Shown here piece after piece: positions 34,762-43,324 of a stretch of DNA of 64,000 nucleotides (position 1 is the stretch's first letter; each line of letters starts with the position of its first letter). A program made the position numbers and the translations under genes. The notes beneath the pieces were generated by a model. The model had not been told where the DNA came from. It worked only from the letters and a program-made list of their open reading frames with translations, and did no database searches. The stretch is from Flavobacteriales bacterium (lineage in GTDB: Bacteria; Bacteroidota; Bacteroidia; Flavobacteriales; Schleiferiaceae), in assembly GCA_012269745.1 (NCBI GenBank), contig JAAXJR010000030.1, positions 85,961-149,960 on the forward strand, written 5' to 3'.

Positions 34762-36936
34762 ATGTCCTCTAATCATTGGGAACATCATCTAAAGCAGTTT
34801 TTTGGTTTTAGCGATTTCAAAGGAAATCAGAAAGCTATTATTGAGAGCATCACTTCAGGAAAAGACACCTTCGTGATCATGCCTACGGGCGGTGGTAAGA
34901 GTTTGTGTTACCAGCTTCCTGCCCTTGCAAGTGAGGGAACTGCTATTATCGTTAGCCCACTTATTGCCTTGATGAAAAACCAGGTTGATGCCATTCGCGG
35001 ATATAGCGAACAAGACGGCATTGCTCATGTTCTAAATAGCTCTTTAACGAAGGGCCAATTAGAGCAGGTGCACACCGACCTAAAATCTGGTTTGACCAAA
35101 TTGCTTTTTGTAGCTCCGGAGAGTTTGAACAAGGCTTCCAACATTGAGCTATTAAGCAGCATAGAAATTAGCTTCTTCGCCATTGACGAGGCGCACTGTA
35201 TTTCTGAATGGGGTCACGATTTCCGTCCGGATTACCGCACCATTAAAGAAAGTGTGAAGGCCTTGGGTCGTAAACCCATCATTGCACTAACAGCAACAGC
35301 TACACCAAAAGTGCAAGCGGATATCATGAAGACGCTGGGTATGCAAGACCCGCAGGTTTTCTTGTCGAGTTTCAACCGTCCTAACCTGTATTATGAGGTA
35401 CGCCCTAAACGCGATATCGATCGTGACATTACCAAACTCCTTTCTGCAAATAAAGGAAAGAGTGCCATCGTTTACTGTTTATCGCGCCAGAAGGTAGAAG
35501 ATCTTGCAGAGCAACTTCAGGTGAACGGCATCAATGCCCTTCCTTACCATGCTGGGCTTGAAGCAAGCAAACGAGTGAAGCACCAAGATGCCTTCCTCAA
35601 CGAGGAATGTGATGTCATTGTCGCTACTATTGCCTTTGGTATGGGTATAGACAAACCAGATGTTCGCTTCGTATTGCACTACGACATGCCAAAATCCCTA
35701 GAAAGCTATTACCAAGAAACCGGTAGAGCTGGGCGTGATGGTGGCGAAGGATCTTGCATCACCTACTTTGATATCAAGGATATCGAGCGCTTGCAGAAAT
35801 TCTTGAACAAGAAGAATGTAAGTGAGCAAGAGATCGGTCGTCAGCTCTTGGAAGAAGCTACGGGCTACGCAGAGGCTGCCACTTGCCGTCGCAGAGCCAT
35901 TCTCCACTATTTCGGTGAAGAGTTCCATGAAGACGATTGTGAAAAGATGTGCGATAACTGCCGTCATCCTAAGGAAAAGGTAGAAGCATCCCAAGAATTA
36001 CTAGATGTTATTTCTGCGGTGAAAGAAACGCACGGCAAATTCAAGACGACAGAAATTGTCAATATCCTAAGAGGGCAAAGTACCGCTGTTCTTGTCAAAA
36101 ACGACGCCATGAATTTGCCGAGCTGGGGCAAACAAAAAGACAAGAGCGAAGTCCATCTGCGCGCAGTAATACGACAGGGGATCATTCGTCACTATCTCTA
36201 TAAAAACATCGACGCCTACGGCACCATTCAAATTACAGAGAAAGCGGCTTCGGGCAAATTGCCTAAAGCTTTCCGTGTAAGAAAAGAATTAGATTACGAT
36301 CAGCTCAATAGTGCAGCAAGCGCCCCAACCAAGGTGGTAGCAGTAGACAAGCAATTGTTTGGCATCCTTAAGGACCTGAGAAAAAAGATTGGAAATGCCA
36401 AGGGTGTACCGCCTTATGCGGTGTTCAGTGAAAACTCTTTGAGCGAAATGGCCACCGTGTATCCATGTACCATCGACGAATTGAAAAACATTCAAGGGGT
36501 TGGCGATGGTAAGGCACGTAAGTTTGGCGCGAAGATGGTTGAAGCCATTGAGAAGTATGTCGAAGAAAACGATATCGACCGCCCTCAGGACATGGTCTTC
36601 AAGACCGTTGCCAATAAGAGTGCACTGAAGGTGTATATCATCCAAAGCACGGACCGTAAACTGCCGTTTGATGATATCGCAAGTGCCAAAGGGTTAAAGA
36701 TGGATCAGCTTCTTGAAGAAATGGAGCGCATCGTAACCAGTGGTACCAAGCTAAACATTGACTACTACCTCGAAGACATTCTAGACGAAGACAGCATTGA
36801 GGAAATCTTTGAGTTCTTAACGGATGATTGTGAGGAAGGCTCTATGGAAGAACTAATCGAAGAGTTCTCTGATGAATACGACGAAGAAGAGTTAAGGTTG
36901 GCTCGACTGAAATTCTTCTCTGACGTAGCCAATTAA
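34762..36936 (+). CDS. recQ: ATP-dependent DNA helicase RecQ
   Basis: A 724-residue 3'-5' helicase for recombination repair. It has motif 0/I (FKGNQKAIIES and TGGGKSLCYQLP), DEAH in AIDEAHCISEWGHDFRP, and QETGRAGRDG (motif VI). A zinc-binding RQC region follows with CRRRAILHYFGE and CEKMCDNC, then a winged-helix and an HRDC domain. It is longer than E. coli RecQ (609) because of a C-terminal acidic extension ending LVIEEF-like residues. No LexA-like site is visible upstream. A bidirectional terminator lies 18 bases beyond the stop. Confidence 0.96.
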   Translation: MSSNHWEHHLKQFFGFSDFKGNQKAIIESITSGKDTFVIMPTGGGKSLCYQLPALASEGTAIIVSPLIALMKNQVDAIRGYSEQDGIAHVLNSSLTKGQLEQVHTDLKSGLTKLLFVAPESLNKASNIELLSSIEISFFAIDEAHCISEWGHDFRPDYRTIKESVKALGRKPIIALTATATPKVQADIMKTLGMQDPQVFLSSFNRPNLYYEVRPKRDIDRDITKLLSANKGKSAIVYCLSRQKVEDLAEQLQVNGINALPYHAGLEASKRVKHQDAFLNEECDVIVATIAFGMGIDKPDVRFVLHYDMPKSLESYYQETGRAGRDGGEGSCITYFDIKDIERLQKFLNKKNVSEQEIGRQLLEEATGYAEAATCRRRAILHYFGEEFHEDDCEKMCDNCRHPKEKVEASQELLDVISAVKETHGKFKTTEIVNILRGQSTAVLVKNDAMNLPSWGKQKDKSEVHLRAVIRQGIIRHYLYKNIDAYGTIQITEKAASGKLPKAFRVRKELDYDQLNSAASAPTKVVAVDKQLFGILKDLRKKIGNAKGVPPYAVFSENSLSEMATVYPCTIDELKNIQGVGDGKARKFGAKMVEAIEKYVEENDIDRPQDMVFKTVANKSALKVYIIQSTDRKLPFDDIASAKGLKMDQLLEEMERIVTSGTKLNIDYYLEDILDEDSIEEIFEFLTDDCEEGSMEELIEEFSDEYDEEELRLARLKFFSDVAN

Positions 36937-36953
36937 AGAATCTATAAATCAAG

Positions 36954-36980
36954 AAAAAGCCCGCTATAGCGGGCTTTTTT
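36954..36980. terminator. Bidirectional terminator between recQ and the small protein gene
   Basis: AAGCCCGC and GCGGGCTT form a stem around TATA, with A5 on the left and T6 on the right. It ends recQ on + and the sigma-operon small gene on -; on - the stop codon (36979-36981) sits directly at the hairpin base. Confidence 0.9.
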
Positions 36981-37122
36981 AGTTCTTAAAAATTTCGCCT
37001 AATTCCTTCGGCGAAGACTTGAGTCTCATCTGCTTTGTCGCTTTTGAGAAAGCCAGAATGTTTTGGATGCTTTTTTCAGAGGCTCCTACCTCCAGATGTT
37101 CATAAGGTAAAGTTTTTCCCAT
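36979..37122 (-). CDS. Small conserved protein in the sigma-factor operon
   Basis: A 47-residue protein starting at 37122 (MGKTLPYEHLEVGAS) with SEKSIQNILAFSKAT and a short Lys-rich end. Small proteins with the 'ASEKSIQNILAFSKA' pattern are common downstream of ECF sigma genes in Bacteroidota, though none has an assigned role; this is from memory. It lies 60 bases downstream of the sigma gene on the same strand and could be cotranscribed. An 18-codon longer frame exists upstream but does not fit. Confidence 0.55.
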   Translation of the reverse strand: MGKTLPYEHLEVGASEKSIQNILAFSKATKQMRLKSSPKELGEIFKN

Positions 37123-37182
37123 GGGCTTTATTTGTGATTTTAGGTATAACGCCGCCCTTTGGGTTCTTAGTATCAAAGACTT

Positions 37183-37767
37183 TTAAAATTCTAAACTAAT
37201 GTTGTGCTTCACCATTAACTTCTGAATATTACTGACCGCATAACGCATGCGCCCGAGTGCTGTATTGATGCTAACATCAGTCTCCTCAGCAATCTCTTTG
37301 AAACTATAATTACAGAAAACACGCAGCTCAAGCACCTTGCGCTGGTCATCCGGCAAGTATTTGATAAGCTTGTACAAATCTTCATTGATCTGCGCTTCAA
37401 TCATCTCCTGTTCGTAGCTCTGATCAGATTCTCCATAGGTATCAAACACCGTAAATTCACCATTTGGGCGAAACTCCTTCTTGCGCGATTCTCTTCTGAA
37501 ATAATCTAACGTTGTGTTGTTTGCCACGCGAATGGCCCAAGGCAAGAATTTGCCCTTTTCTTCATAATTCGACTTTCGCAAAGAGCGAATAATCTTAATG
37601 AAGGTTTCTTGAAACAGATCATCTGCGATATCTGCGTCTTGAACTTTCGAATAAATCTGCAGGAAAATGCGTTTTTGGTGTCTTCGAATCAACACCTCAA
37701 AGGCTTGCTCATTTCCGCTACGGTACTGTGCCACCAAAGCGTGGTCTTCCAGTTGTCCTAGTTTCAT
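37183..37767 (-). CDS. ECF-type RNA polymerase sigma factor
   Basis: A 194-residue alternative sigma of the sigma-70 family with regions 2 and 4 only. Region 2 includes DLFQETFIKIIRSLRKSNY (about 48-66) and WAIRVANNTTLDYFRRE; region 4 is LPDDQRKVLELRVFCNYSFKEIAEE with the helix-turn-helix following (about 140-180). No anti-sigma with a membrane span is next to it, so its control may be by other means. Bacteroidota have many such factors and the regulon is unknown. Confidence 0.93.
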   Translation of the reverse strand: MKLGQLEDHALVAQYRSGNEQAFEVLIRRHQKRIFLQIYSKVQDADIADDLFQETFIKIIRSLRKSNYEEKGKFLPWAIRVANNTTLDYFRRESRKKEFRPNGEFTVFDTYGESDQSYEQEMIEAQINEDLYKLIKYLPDDQRKVLELRVFCNYSFKEIAEETDVSINTALGRMRYAVSNIQKLMVKHNISLEF

Positions 37768-37894
37768 ACATCAAGGATTTAGCGTAGCAGTCTCTCTATA
37801 GGCAAGTCTTTTATTTGCTGTGAATATACACGAAAGAATCAAATACTATTCCAAAATCATGTTAATCTCGGGAACCCTAGGTCTATTTATAGGT

Positions 37895-37902
37895 TACATT
37901 TG
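37895..37902 (+). promoter_or_regulatory. -7 promoter element of uvrA
   Basis: TACATTTG matches TAnnTTTG, 20 bases before the uvrA ATG. No LexA-box-like palindrome is seen beside it. Confidence 0.45.
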
Positions 37903-37922
37903 TGTTTTGACTCTAACGACAC

Positions 37923-40703
37923 ATGACCGATTTCATTGAAATTAAGCGCGCCGCTGTACACAACCTTAAAGAAGTTAGCGTAAATATTCCGAGAAACCAA
38001 CTTGTGGTCATCACCGGAGTGAGTGGTTCTGGGAAAAGTTCCCTTGCCTTTGATACGCTATTCGCTGAAGGACAGCGCCGTTATGTCGAGAGTCTTAGTT
38101 CATATGCGCGTCAATTCTTAGGAAAATTGGACAAGCCTAAGGTGGAATACATCAAGGGTATTCCTCCTGCCGTAGCCATTCAACAGAAAGTAAGTAGCAA
38201 GAATCCTAGATCAACAGTCGGAACTACCACCGAGATTTACGATTACCTTAAGTTGCTTTATGCTCGTGTGGGCAAGACGTTCAGTCCTATTTCAGGTGAA
38301 GAAGTCAAGCGTCATCAGGTAGAAGATGTCATTGACTTTATAGATACCAAGGAAGAAGGCACCCGCTTTCTAATCGTCGCTCCTGTTACTTACAGTGATA
38401 GAACGGCGATACAGCATTTGACCATATTAGCGTCACAGGGTTTCGCTAGAATGATGGTTGATGGCGCCATAGAGCGCATTGAGGACGTTATCGAGGCGGG
38501 GACCTTTGACGAGAAAACAATCATGCTCGTCGTCGACCGTGCGGTAGTTCGCAAAGGTGACCAAGAAAACATTCACCGTCTACAAGATTCTATCCAAACT
38601 GCCTTTTATGAAGGTCGCGGGAGTTGTTTGATCGATTTCATGAATGGTGAACAACCCGTAGAATTCAACAATCTGTTTGAATTGGACGGAATGGCCTTCA
38701 CCGAGCCATCTGTTCATTTGTTCAGCTTTAATAATCCAGTGGGCGCTTGTCCAACCTGTGAAGGATTTGGGAGCATCATGGGGGTAGATGAAGATTTAGT
38801 CGTTCCCAACCAAACATTGAGCGTCTACGAAGGCGCCGTTGCCCCGTGGAAGGGCGAAACCATGGGCAAATGGAAAACTAAATTCATTTTAGGCGCAAGC
38901 GATGCTGGTTTTCCTGTACACCGCCCATACATGGATCTCAGTGACGAAGAGAAAGAAATGCTTTGGGAAGGAGGAAAAGGATTCAAAGGAATCAATGCCT
39001 TCTTTAAACATCTCGAAAGCAAGAAATACAAGATCCAATTCCGCGTAATGCTGAGCCGCTACCGCGGTCGCACCAAGTGTACTACCTGTAAAGGCAAACG
39101 CTTAAAGCCCGAGGCTGCCTATGTTAAAATCGGCGGCGTTGCCTTACACGAATTGGTTGAATTGCCGTTAAATAAGCTGGCTGATTTTTTCGCTGATCTT
39201 TCATTAGACGAGCGCGAAGCTGAAATAGCTAAAAGACTGCTCACAGAAATCACAACTCGTATAGACTTCTTGATGAACGTAGGTCTCTCCTACCTCACTT
39301 TGAACAGAACGAGCAACACTTTGAGCGGCGGAGAAAGCCAACGGATACAACTGGCTACATCGTTAGGTTCTGCCTTAGTTGGTTCGCTATACATCTTGGA
39401 CGAGCCTTCCATTGGATTGCATCCCTTTGATGCGGAGCAGCTTATCAAGGTAATTGAAGCCTTGCGCGACAAGGGTAACACCGTGGTCGTCGTAGAGCAC
39501 GAAGAAGCCTTCATGCATGCTGCCGATTACCTAATTGATATTGGCCCTGCCGCAGGAAATCTAGGTGGGGAAATCATTGCGGCAGGTTTACCAGATGCCG
39601 TTTTAGCACATGAGACCAGCCTAACTGCCGGTTACCTCTCGGGAAGAATGGAAATCCCTCAACCAGATACCCTTCGTAAACCTTCCGGTCATATTCGTTT
39701 AGAAGGTGTGCGACAGCACAACCTTAAAGGGTTTGATATCGACATACCTCTTGGTGTATTCTCTGTAGTAGCCGGAGTCAGCGGATCTGGGAAAAGTACA
39801 CTTATCAAGAAAATACTTTACCCTGCTTTAAAGAAGCATTTGGAGCACGTAGGTGAACGCCCGGGGCTGCACAAAGCCCTTACTGGCGATTTAAACAAGA
39901 TTGCCCACGTGGAAATGGTGGACCAAAACCCTATAGGTAAGTCTTCCCGTTCAAATCCGGTGACCTACTTAAAGGCATACGACGACATCCGCAATCTCTA
40001 TGCTTCGAACGAACTTTCTAAAGTACGAGGTTACAAGGCCAAGCACTTTAGCTTCAATACAGACGGCGGTCGCTGTGACACGTGTAAGGGAGAAGGCGAG
40101 GTGACTATTGAGATGCAGTTCATGGCAGACGTTCATTTGCCTTGTGAAGATTGTAATGGCCACCGATTCAAAGCCGAAATCCTCGAAGTCAAGATTCAGG
40201 ACAAGAGTATCTCAGATATCTTGGAATGTACCATAGACGAGGCTATAGAATTCTTTAGAAGCATCAAGCAAACAAAAATTGCGAATAAGCTACAGCCGTT
40301 GCAAGATGTAGGTTTAGGCTATGCAGCCGTAGGTCAAAGCAGCTCTACACTGAGTGGCGGCGAGGCACAGCGCGTAAAATTGGCCTACTTCCTCTCGAAA
40401 GGAGATAAAGCAGGTAAGACGCTATTCTTATTCGACGAACCTACCACTGGGTTGCACTTTGACGACGTTAAAAAACTGCTTGTTGCGTTGAATGCTTTGG
40501 TAGACATGGGCCATACTGTTTTAGTCATTGAACACGATTTAGATGTCATTCAACGCGCAGACCACCTGATCGAGATTGGTCCTAAAGGCGGTGAAGAAGG
40601 CGGTCAATTGCTATTCGCAGGCGATCCGAAGAAGGTTACTGAGGTAAAAAACAGCCCTACCGCCTTTTCAATTATGAGTAAAAATGAGAAAAGTCTCATT
40701 TGA
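37923..40703 (+). CDS. uvrA: Excinuclease ABC subunit UvrA
   Basis: A 926-residue damage-recognition ATPase of nucleotide excision repair. Two ABC modules are visible: Walker A GVSGSGKSS (32-40) and SGSGKST (near 620). Signature sequences LSGGESQ and LSGGEAQ precede each Walker B, FDEPTTGL in the second. Cys pairs ACPTCEGFG and CTTCKGKR in the first half and CDTCKGEGEVT plus CEDCNGH in the second mark zinc-related sites, though the first Zn module is the reduced form usual in this phylum. The stop codon TGA lies inside the palindrome at 40693-40706. Confidence 0.97.
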   Translation: MTDFIEIKRAAVHNLKEVSVNIPRNQLVVITGVSGSGKSSLAFDTLFAEGQRRYVESLSSYARQFLGKLDKPKVEYIKGIPPAVAIQQKVSSKNPRSTVGTTTEIYDYLKLLYARVGKTFSPISGEEVKRHQVEDVIDFIDTKEEGTRFLIVAPVTYSDRTAIQHLTILASQGFARMMVDGAIERIEDVIEAGTFDEKTIMLVVDRAVVRKGDQENIHRLQDSIQTAFYEGRGSCLIDFMNGEQPVEFNNLFELDGMAFTEPSVHLFSFNNPVGACPTCEGFGSIMGVDEDLVVPNQTLSVYEGAVAPWKGETMGKWKTKFILGASDAGFPVHRPYMDLSDEEKEMLWEGGKGFKGINAFFKHLESKKYKIQFRVMLSRYRGRTKCTTCKGKRLKPEAAYVKIGGVALHELVELPLNKLADFFADLSLDEREAEIAKRLLTEITTRIDFLMNVGLSYLTLNRTSNTLSGGESQRIQLATSLGSALVGSLYILDEPSIGLHPFDAEQLIKVIEALRDKGNTVVVVEHEEAFMHAADYLIDIGPAAGNLGGEIIAAGLPDAVLAHETSLTAGYLSGRMEIPQPDTLRKPSGHIRLEGVRQHNLKGFDIDIPLGVFSVVAGVSGSGKSTLIKKILYPALKKHLEHVGERPGLHKALTGDLNKIAHVEMVDQNPIGKSSRSNPVTYLKAYDDIRNLYASNELSKVRGYKAKHFSFNTDGGRCDTCKGEGEVTIEMQFMADVHLPCEDCNGHRFKAEILEVKIQDKSISDILECTIDEAIEFFRSIKQTKIANKLQPLQDVGLGYAAVGQSSSTLSGGEAQRVKLAYFLSKGDKAGKTLFLFDEPTTGLHFDDVKKLLVALNALVDMGHTVLVIEHDLDVIQRADHLIEIGPKGGEEGGQLLFAGDPKKVTEVKNSPTAFSIMSKNEKSLI

Positions 40704-40706
40704 GAC
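40693..40706. repeat. Palindrome GTCTCATTTGAGAC, copy 1
   Basis: A 14-base inverted repeat (GTCTC, spacer ATTT, GAGAC) containing the uvrA stop codon. A second copy, in reverse orientation, lies at 42128-42141. Additional AAATGAG elements flank it on both sides. Confidence 0.75.
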
Positions 40707-40718
40707 AGTCAAAATGAG

Positions 40719-40744
40719 AATTGAGCGGTTGAAAATGCTCAATT
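40719..40744. repeat. Inverted repeat AATTGAGC/GCTCAATT
   Basis: Eight-base arms around a ten-base loop, right after the palindrome. No T-run follows, so it is not a clear terminator. It may be part of a regulatory or processed RNA end. Confidence 0.5.
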
Positions 40745-40801
40745 TGAACCTATAGCCCCTTGAAAGCCCACTAATACTGAACATGGCGGCAGAATATGCA
40801 T

Positions 40802-40809
40802 TATCTTTG
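40802..40809 (+). promoter_or_regulatory. Orphan -7 element in the uvrA-trmH gap
   Basis: TATCTTTG matches TAnnTTTG but has no gene behind it on the + strand: a strong hairpin with a T-rich tail follows within 42-72 bases. It could drive a short noncoding RNA; see the findings. Confidence 0.3.
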
Positions 40810-40850
40810 AAGTATACCTTTTATGGGTAGCTTAGGTTTATTGGTTTGGT

Positions 40851-40881
40851 GAACGGCCCGCTCTGCGGGCCGTTCTATTTT
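40851..40881 (+). terminator. Strong hairpin with TATTTT tail
   Basis: GAACGGCCCGC pairs with GCGGGCCGTTC around TCT and is followed by TATTTTCT, typical of intrinsic termination on the + strand. It could end uvrA readthrough or a short RNA from 40802. On the - strand there is no T-run. Confidence 0.8.
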
Positions 40882-40891
40882 CTACCAATTC

Positions 40892-41677
40892 CTATTGCTG
40901 AGATTTCCAGTGGTACATCAATACCGCAGCACTTACACTCACATTTAAAGAATCGATCACATTACCTTCCATAGGAATGATGATATTTTTTAATTCTTCT
41001 GGATTCCAAGCCGAGCTCAGACCACGCGCCTCCTCTCCCAATACGATAGCACTCTTTTCCGCCCATTCCACCTCAAACATAGATGTAGCCCTTTCGTGCA
41101 AGTAGGTCATATACGTTGTGTAGCCAGCCCTACTCAATGCTGGTAGAAGCTCAAGAGTACTTGTGGCAATTAAAGGAACTTCGAAAAGTGCACCAGTCGC
41201 ATTGCGAATCACGTTGGGACCGAAGGGGTCTATGGCCGGATCTGCGAGAATCAAGGCATCGACGCCAGCTGCAGAAGCTGTTCTTAAAATTGCTCCAAGA
41301 TTTCCAGGCTTTTCAATGCCTTCGAGCACCAGCACACATTTAGCGGCATTTAATAGATCATATTGTGCAGCCAAACTGACATCAGGCACACTAAATACTG
41401 CCACCGCCTCTTCTGTGGTATTGCGGTAGGCAATCTTAGCGAAGACTTTAGAGGAAGCCAGGTAATAATTTGGGAAGGCCATGGTGTTTAGCGGAACATC
41501 GCTGCCGTCTAATTGCCACAATTCTCTGGGCTCCCAACCGCAGGTGAGCGCACGGTTGATCTCGCGAGCACCTTCTACGATGCAAAGACCGCGCGATTTG
41601 CGTTCACGTGATTTAGTGAGTAATTGGACAATGTCCTTTACTTTTGGGTTCGCAGTGCTTGTAATGACTAAGCTCAT
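40892..41677 (-). CDS. TrmH/SpoU-type RNA 2'-O-methyltransferase
   Basis: A 261-residue SPOUT enzyme that methylates ribose 2'-OH in tRNA or 23S rRNA. It opens MSLVITSTANPKVKDIVQLL with an N-terminal substrate-binding region, and the C-terminal part has the knot motifs LVLEGIEKPGNLGAILRTA (with the catalytic Arg), GALFEVPLI, LGEEARGLS and IPMEGNVIDSLNVSVSAAV. The start is the ATG at 41677; a 12-codon extension further upstream would overlap the divergent gene. Specific rRNA or tRNA target is unknown; the RlmB/TrmH distinction is not safe here. Confidence 0.9.
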   Translation of the reverse strand: MSLVITSTANPKVKDIVQLLTKSRERKSRGLCIVEGAREINRALTCGWEPRELWQLDGSDVPLNTMAFPNYYLASSKVFAKIAYRNTTEEAVAVFSVPDVSLAAQYDLLNAAKCVLVLEGIEKPGNLGAILRTASAAGVDALILADPAIDPFGPNVIRNATGALFEVPLIATSTLELLPALSRAGYTTYMTYLHERATSMFEVEWAEKSAIVLGEEARGLSSAWNPEELKNIIIPMEGNVIDSLNVSVSAAVLMYHWKSQQ

Positions 41678-41684
41678 AATTATG
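41675..41684. other. Ten-base palindrome holding two divergent start codons
   Basis: CATAATTATG: the left CAT is the ATG of the TrmH-type gene on the - strand and the right ATG starts the eIF1-like gene. Both starts are four bases apart, so each promoter lies in the other gene. Confidence 0.8.
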
Positions 41685-42041
41685 GCTAAAAAGAATAAAC
41701 CAAAGAAAATCAATTTAGAGGACTTGGGAGGCTTTGTCTTTAGTACAAATCCAGATTTCGATTACGACAACGAAAAGGGAGTTGAATCTATAGATCCGTC
41801 GGACCAATTGCTCGAGCTACACTTTGAGAAAAAGGGACGTGGCGGTAAGCAAGTGGTCATTATTCGTGGCTTTGAAGGTCCGGATGAGGAATTGGCCGAT
41901 TTAGGCAAGAAGCTGAAGCAAACCTGCGGTGTTGGCGGTAGTTCGAAAAACGGCGAAATCATTCTTCAAGGCAACGTCCGCGACAAAGCGAGAGCGTTTT
42001 TAGAAAAAGAAGGTTTCAAAACAAAACGCATAGGCGGATAA
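41682..42041 (+). CDS. SUI1/eIF1-family translation factor (YciH-like)
   Basis: This 119-residue protein has an N-terminal Lys-rich lead (MAKKNKPKKINLEDLGG) and the SUI1 fold: GRGGKQVVIIRGFEG, LGKKLKQTCGVGGSSKNGEII and GNVRDKARAFLEKEGFKTKRIGG. eIF1 relatives in bacteria bind the small subunit and can influence start-codon choice. The ATG at 41682 is in the right place for the family; an earlier frame opening lies inside the divergent gene. A weak hairpin with T5 follows (42128-42146). Confidence 0.92.
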   Translation: MAKKNKPKKINLEDLGGFVFSTNPDFDYDNEKGVESIDPSDQLLELHFEKKGRGGKQVVIIRGFEGPDEELADLGKKLKQTCGVGGSSKNGEIILQGNVRDKARAFLEKEGFKTKRIGG

Positions 42042-42127
42042 ATTGCGCCAATTTGATTCACTTTTGAATCTAGACGTATTGAGTACTTTACACTAAAATA
42101 GCTTTAAGTCGAAGACCGGAAAACCAT

Positions 42128-42146
42128 GTCTCAAATGAGACTTTTT
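42128..42146 (+). terminator. Palindrome copy 2 with T5, possible weak terminator
   Basis: GTCTCAAATGAGAC is the reverse complement of the palindrome at 40693-40706; here it is followed by TTTTT, so it may end the eIF1-like transcript on the + strand. It lies 16 bases beyond the bshA stop on the - strand. Confidence 0.5.
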
Positions 42147-42161
42147 GCAATTAGATTCCGC

Positions 42162-43307
42162 TTATTTATTCTCTTTACCCTCGCGTATAGTAGCTAGTGC
42201 TCTCTCATAGACCTCCTCATATTTAGGAAGTACAGCTTCAATAGAAAACTCCTGGGCACGTTTATAAGCATTGGCTTTAAACTTTTCGTGCAGCTCTAGA
42301 TTTTGCAATAGGGTCAAGCTGTGTTCCGCCATGGTCTCTACATCTCCAATGGTAGCAAGAAAGCCCGTCACTCCGTGCACGTTCACTTCACTAATCCCAC
42401 CTGCATTTGAACTAACCACTGGTACCTTGGCCGCCATGGCTTCCAGCGCAACCAACCCAAAGCTCTCAGTAGATGATGTCAGTAAGAAAAGATCCGACAT
42501 ACATAATAGGCGACGGATCTCAGTAGTCTTACCCAAGAATTTTACCTTGGAAAATATGCCTAAATCCTTGGCTTGTTGCTCTGCCTTTTCACGCTCAGGA
42601 CCTTCACCAATCATCAATAAAATGGCATCTTCTTTCTGCTGTATACGGAAGAAAATTTCGATGATATCTGGTATTCGTTTCACCCCACGCATGTTCGAGA
42701 TGTGCGTAATAACCTTTTCACCATTGGGGGCCAATTGAGATTTCAAACAAGGTCCTACGTCATCGTAGAGTTTCAGGTCTACAAAGTTGGGGATGACCTC
42801 TATTTCATTTTTAATCACAAAAGAGCTCAAGGTATCCTCTTTCAAGCTCTGACTCACCGAGGTAACAATGTCGCTTTTATTGATTGAAAAAGTCACCGCT
42901 GGCTTGTATGATGGATTCTTACCCACCAAAGTGATATCTGTACCGTGCAGTGTGGTCACTACAGGAATGTAAATGCCTTTTTCCAGCAAGATTTTCTTTG
43001 CCATGTAAGCAGCATATGCGTGCGGGATGGCATAATGAACGTGAAGAATATCAATACCCTCAGTGAGGACGGTATCTACCATTTTAGAACTTAGTGCGAG
43101 CTCATACGGCTGGTATTCAAATAACGGGTAATCGTGCACATTGACCTCGTGGTAGTAGATGTTCGGCTCTAGTATATCTAGTCGAACGGGCTGGCTGTAA
43201 GTGATAAAATGGACCTCGTGGCCCTTCTTGGCCATTTGAATGCCAAGCTCAGTTGCGACCACCCCGGAGCCGCCGAATGTGGGGTAACAAACGACACCTA
43301 TTTTCAT
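42162..43307 (-). CDS. bshA: N-acetylglucosaminyl L-malate synthase BshA (bacillithiol synthesis)
   Basis: A 381-residue retaining GT4 enzyme that joins GlcNAc from UDP-GlcNAc to L-malate, the first step of bacillithiol biosynthesis. It begins MKIGVVCYPTFGGSGVVATELG, the fingerprint of BshA, with THHG-like TTLHGTDITLVG, VSQSLKED, HISNMRGVKRIPDI, LIGEGPERE-like and the sugar-nucleotide motif TESFGLVALEAMA. Bacillithiol is known in Bacteroidota as well as Firmicutes. bshB and bshC are not in this window. It may act with OxyR at the window start in thiol redox defence, though this is only a theme. Confidence 0.94.
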   Translation of the reverse strand: MKIGVVCYPTFGGSGVVATELGIQMAKKGHEVHFITYSQPVRLDILEPNIYYHEVNVHDYPLFEYQPYELALSSKMVDTVLTEGIDILHVHYAIPHAYAAYMAKKILLEKGIYIPVVTTLHGTDITLVGKNPSYKPAVTFSINKSDIVTSVSQSLKEDTLSSFVIKNEIEVIPNFVDLKLYDDVGPCLKSQLAPNGEKVITHISNMRGVKRIPDIIEIFFRIQQKEDAILLMIGEGPEREKAEQQAKDLGIFSKVKFLGKTTEIRRLLCMSDLFLLTSSTESFGLVALEAMAAKVPVVSSNAGGISEVNVHGVTGFLATIGDVETMAEHSLTLLQNLELHEKFKANAYKRAQEFSIEAVLPKYEEVYERALATIREGKENK

Positions 43308-43324
43308 GAGTCTAAAATACTCTA

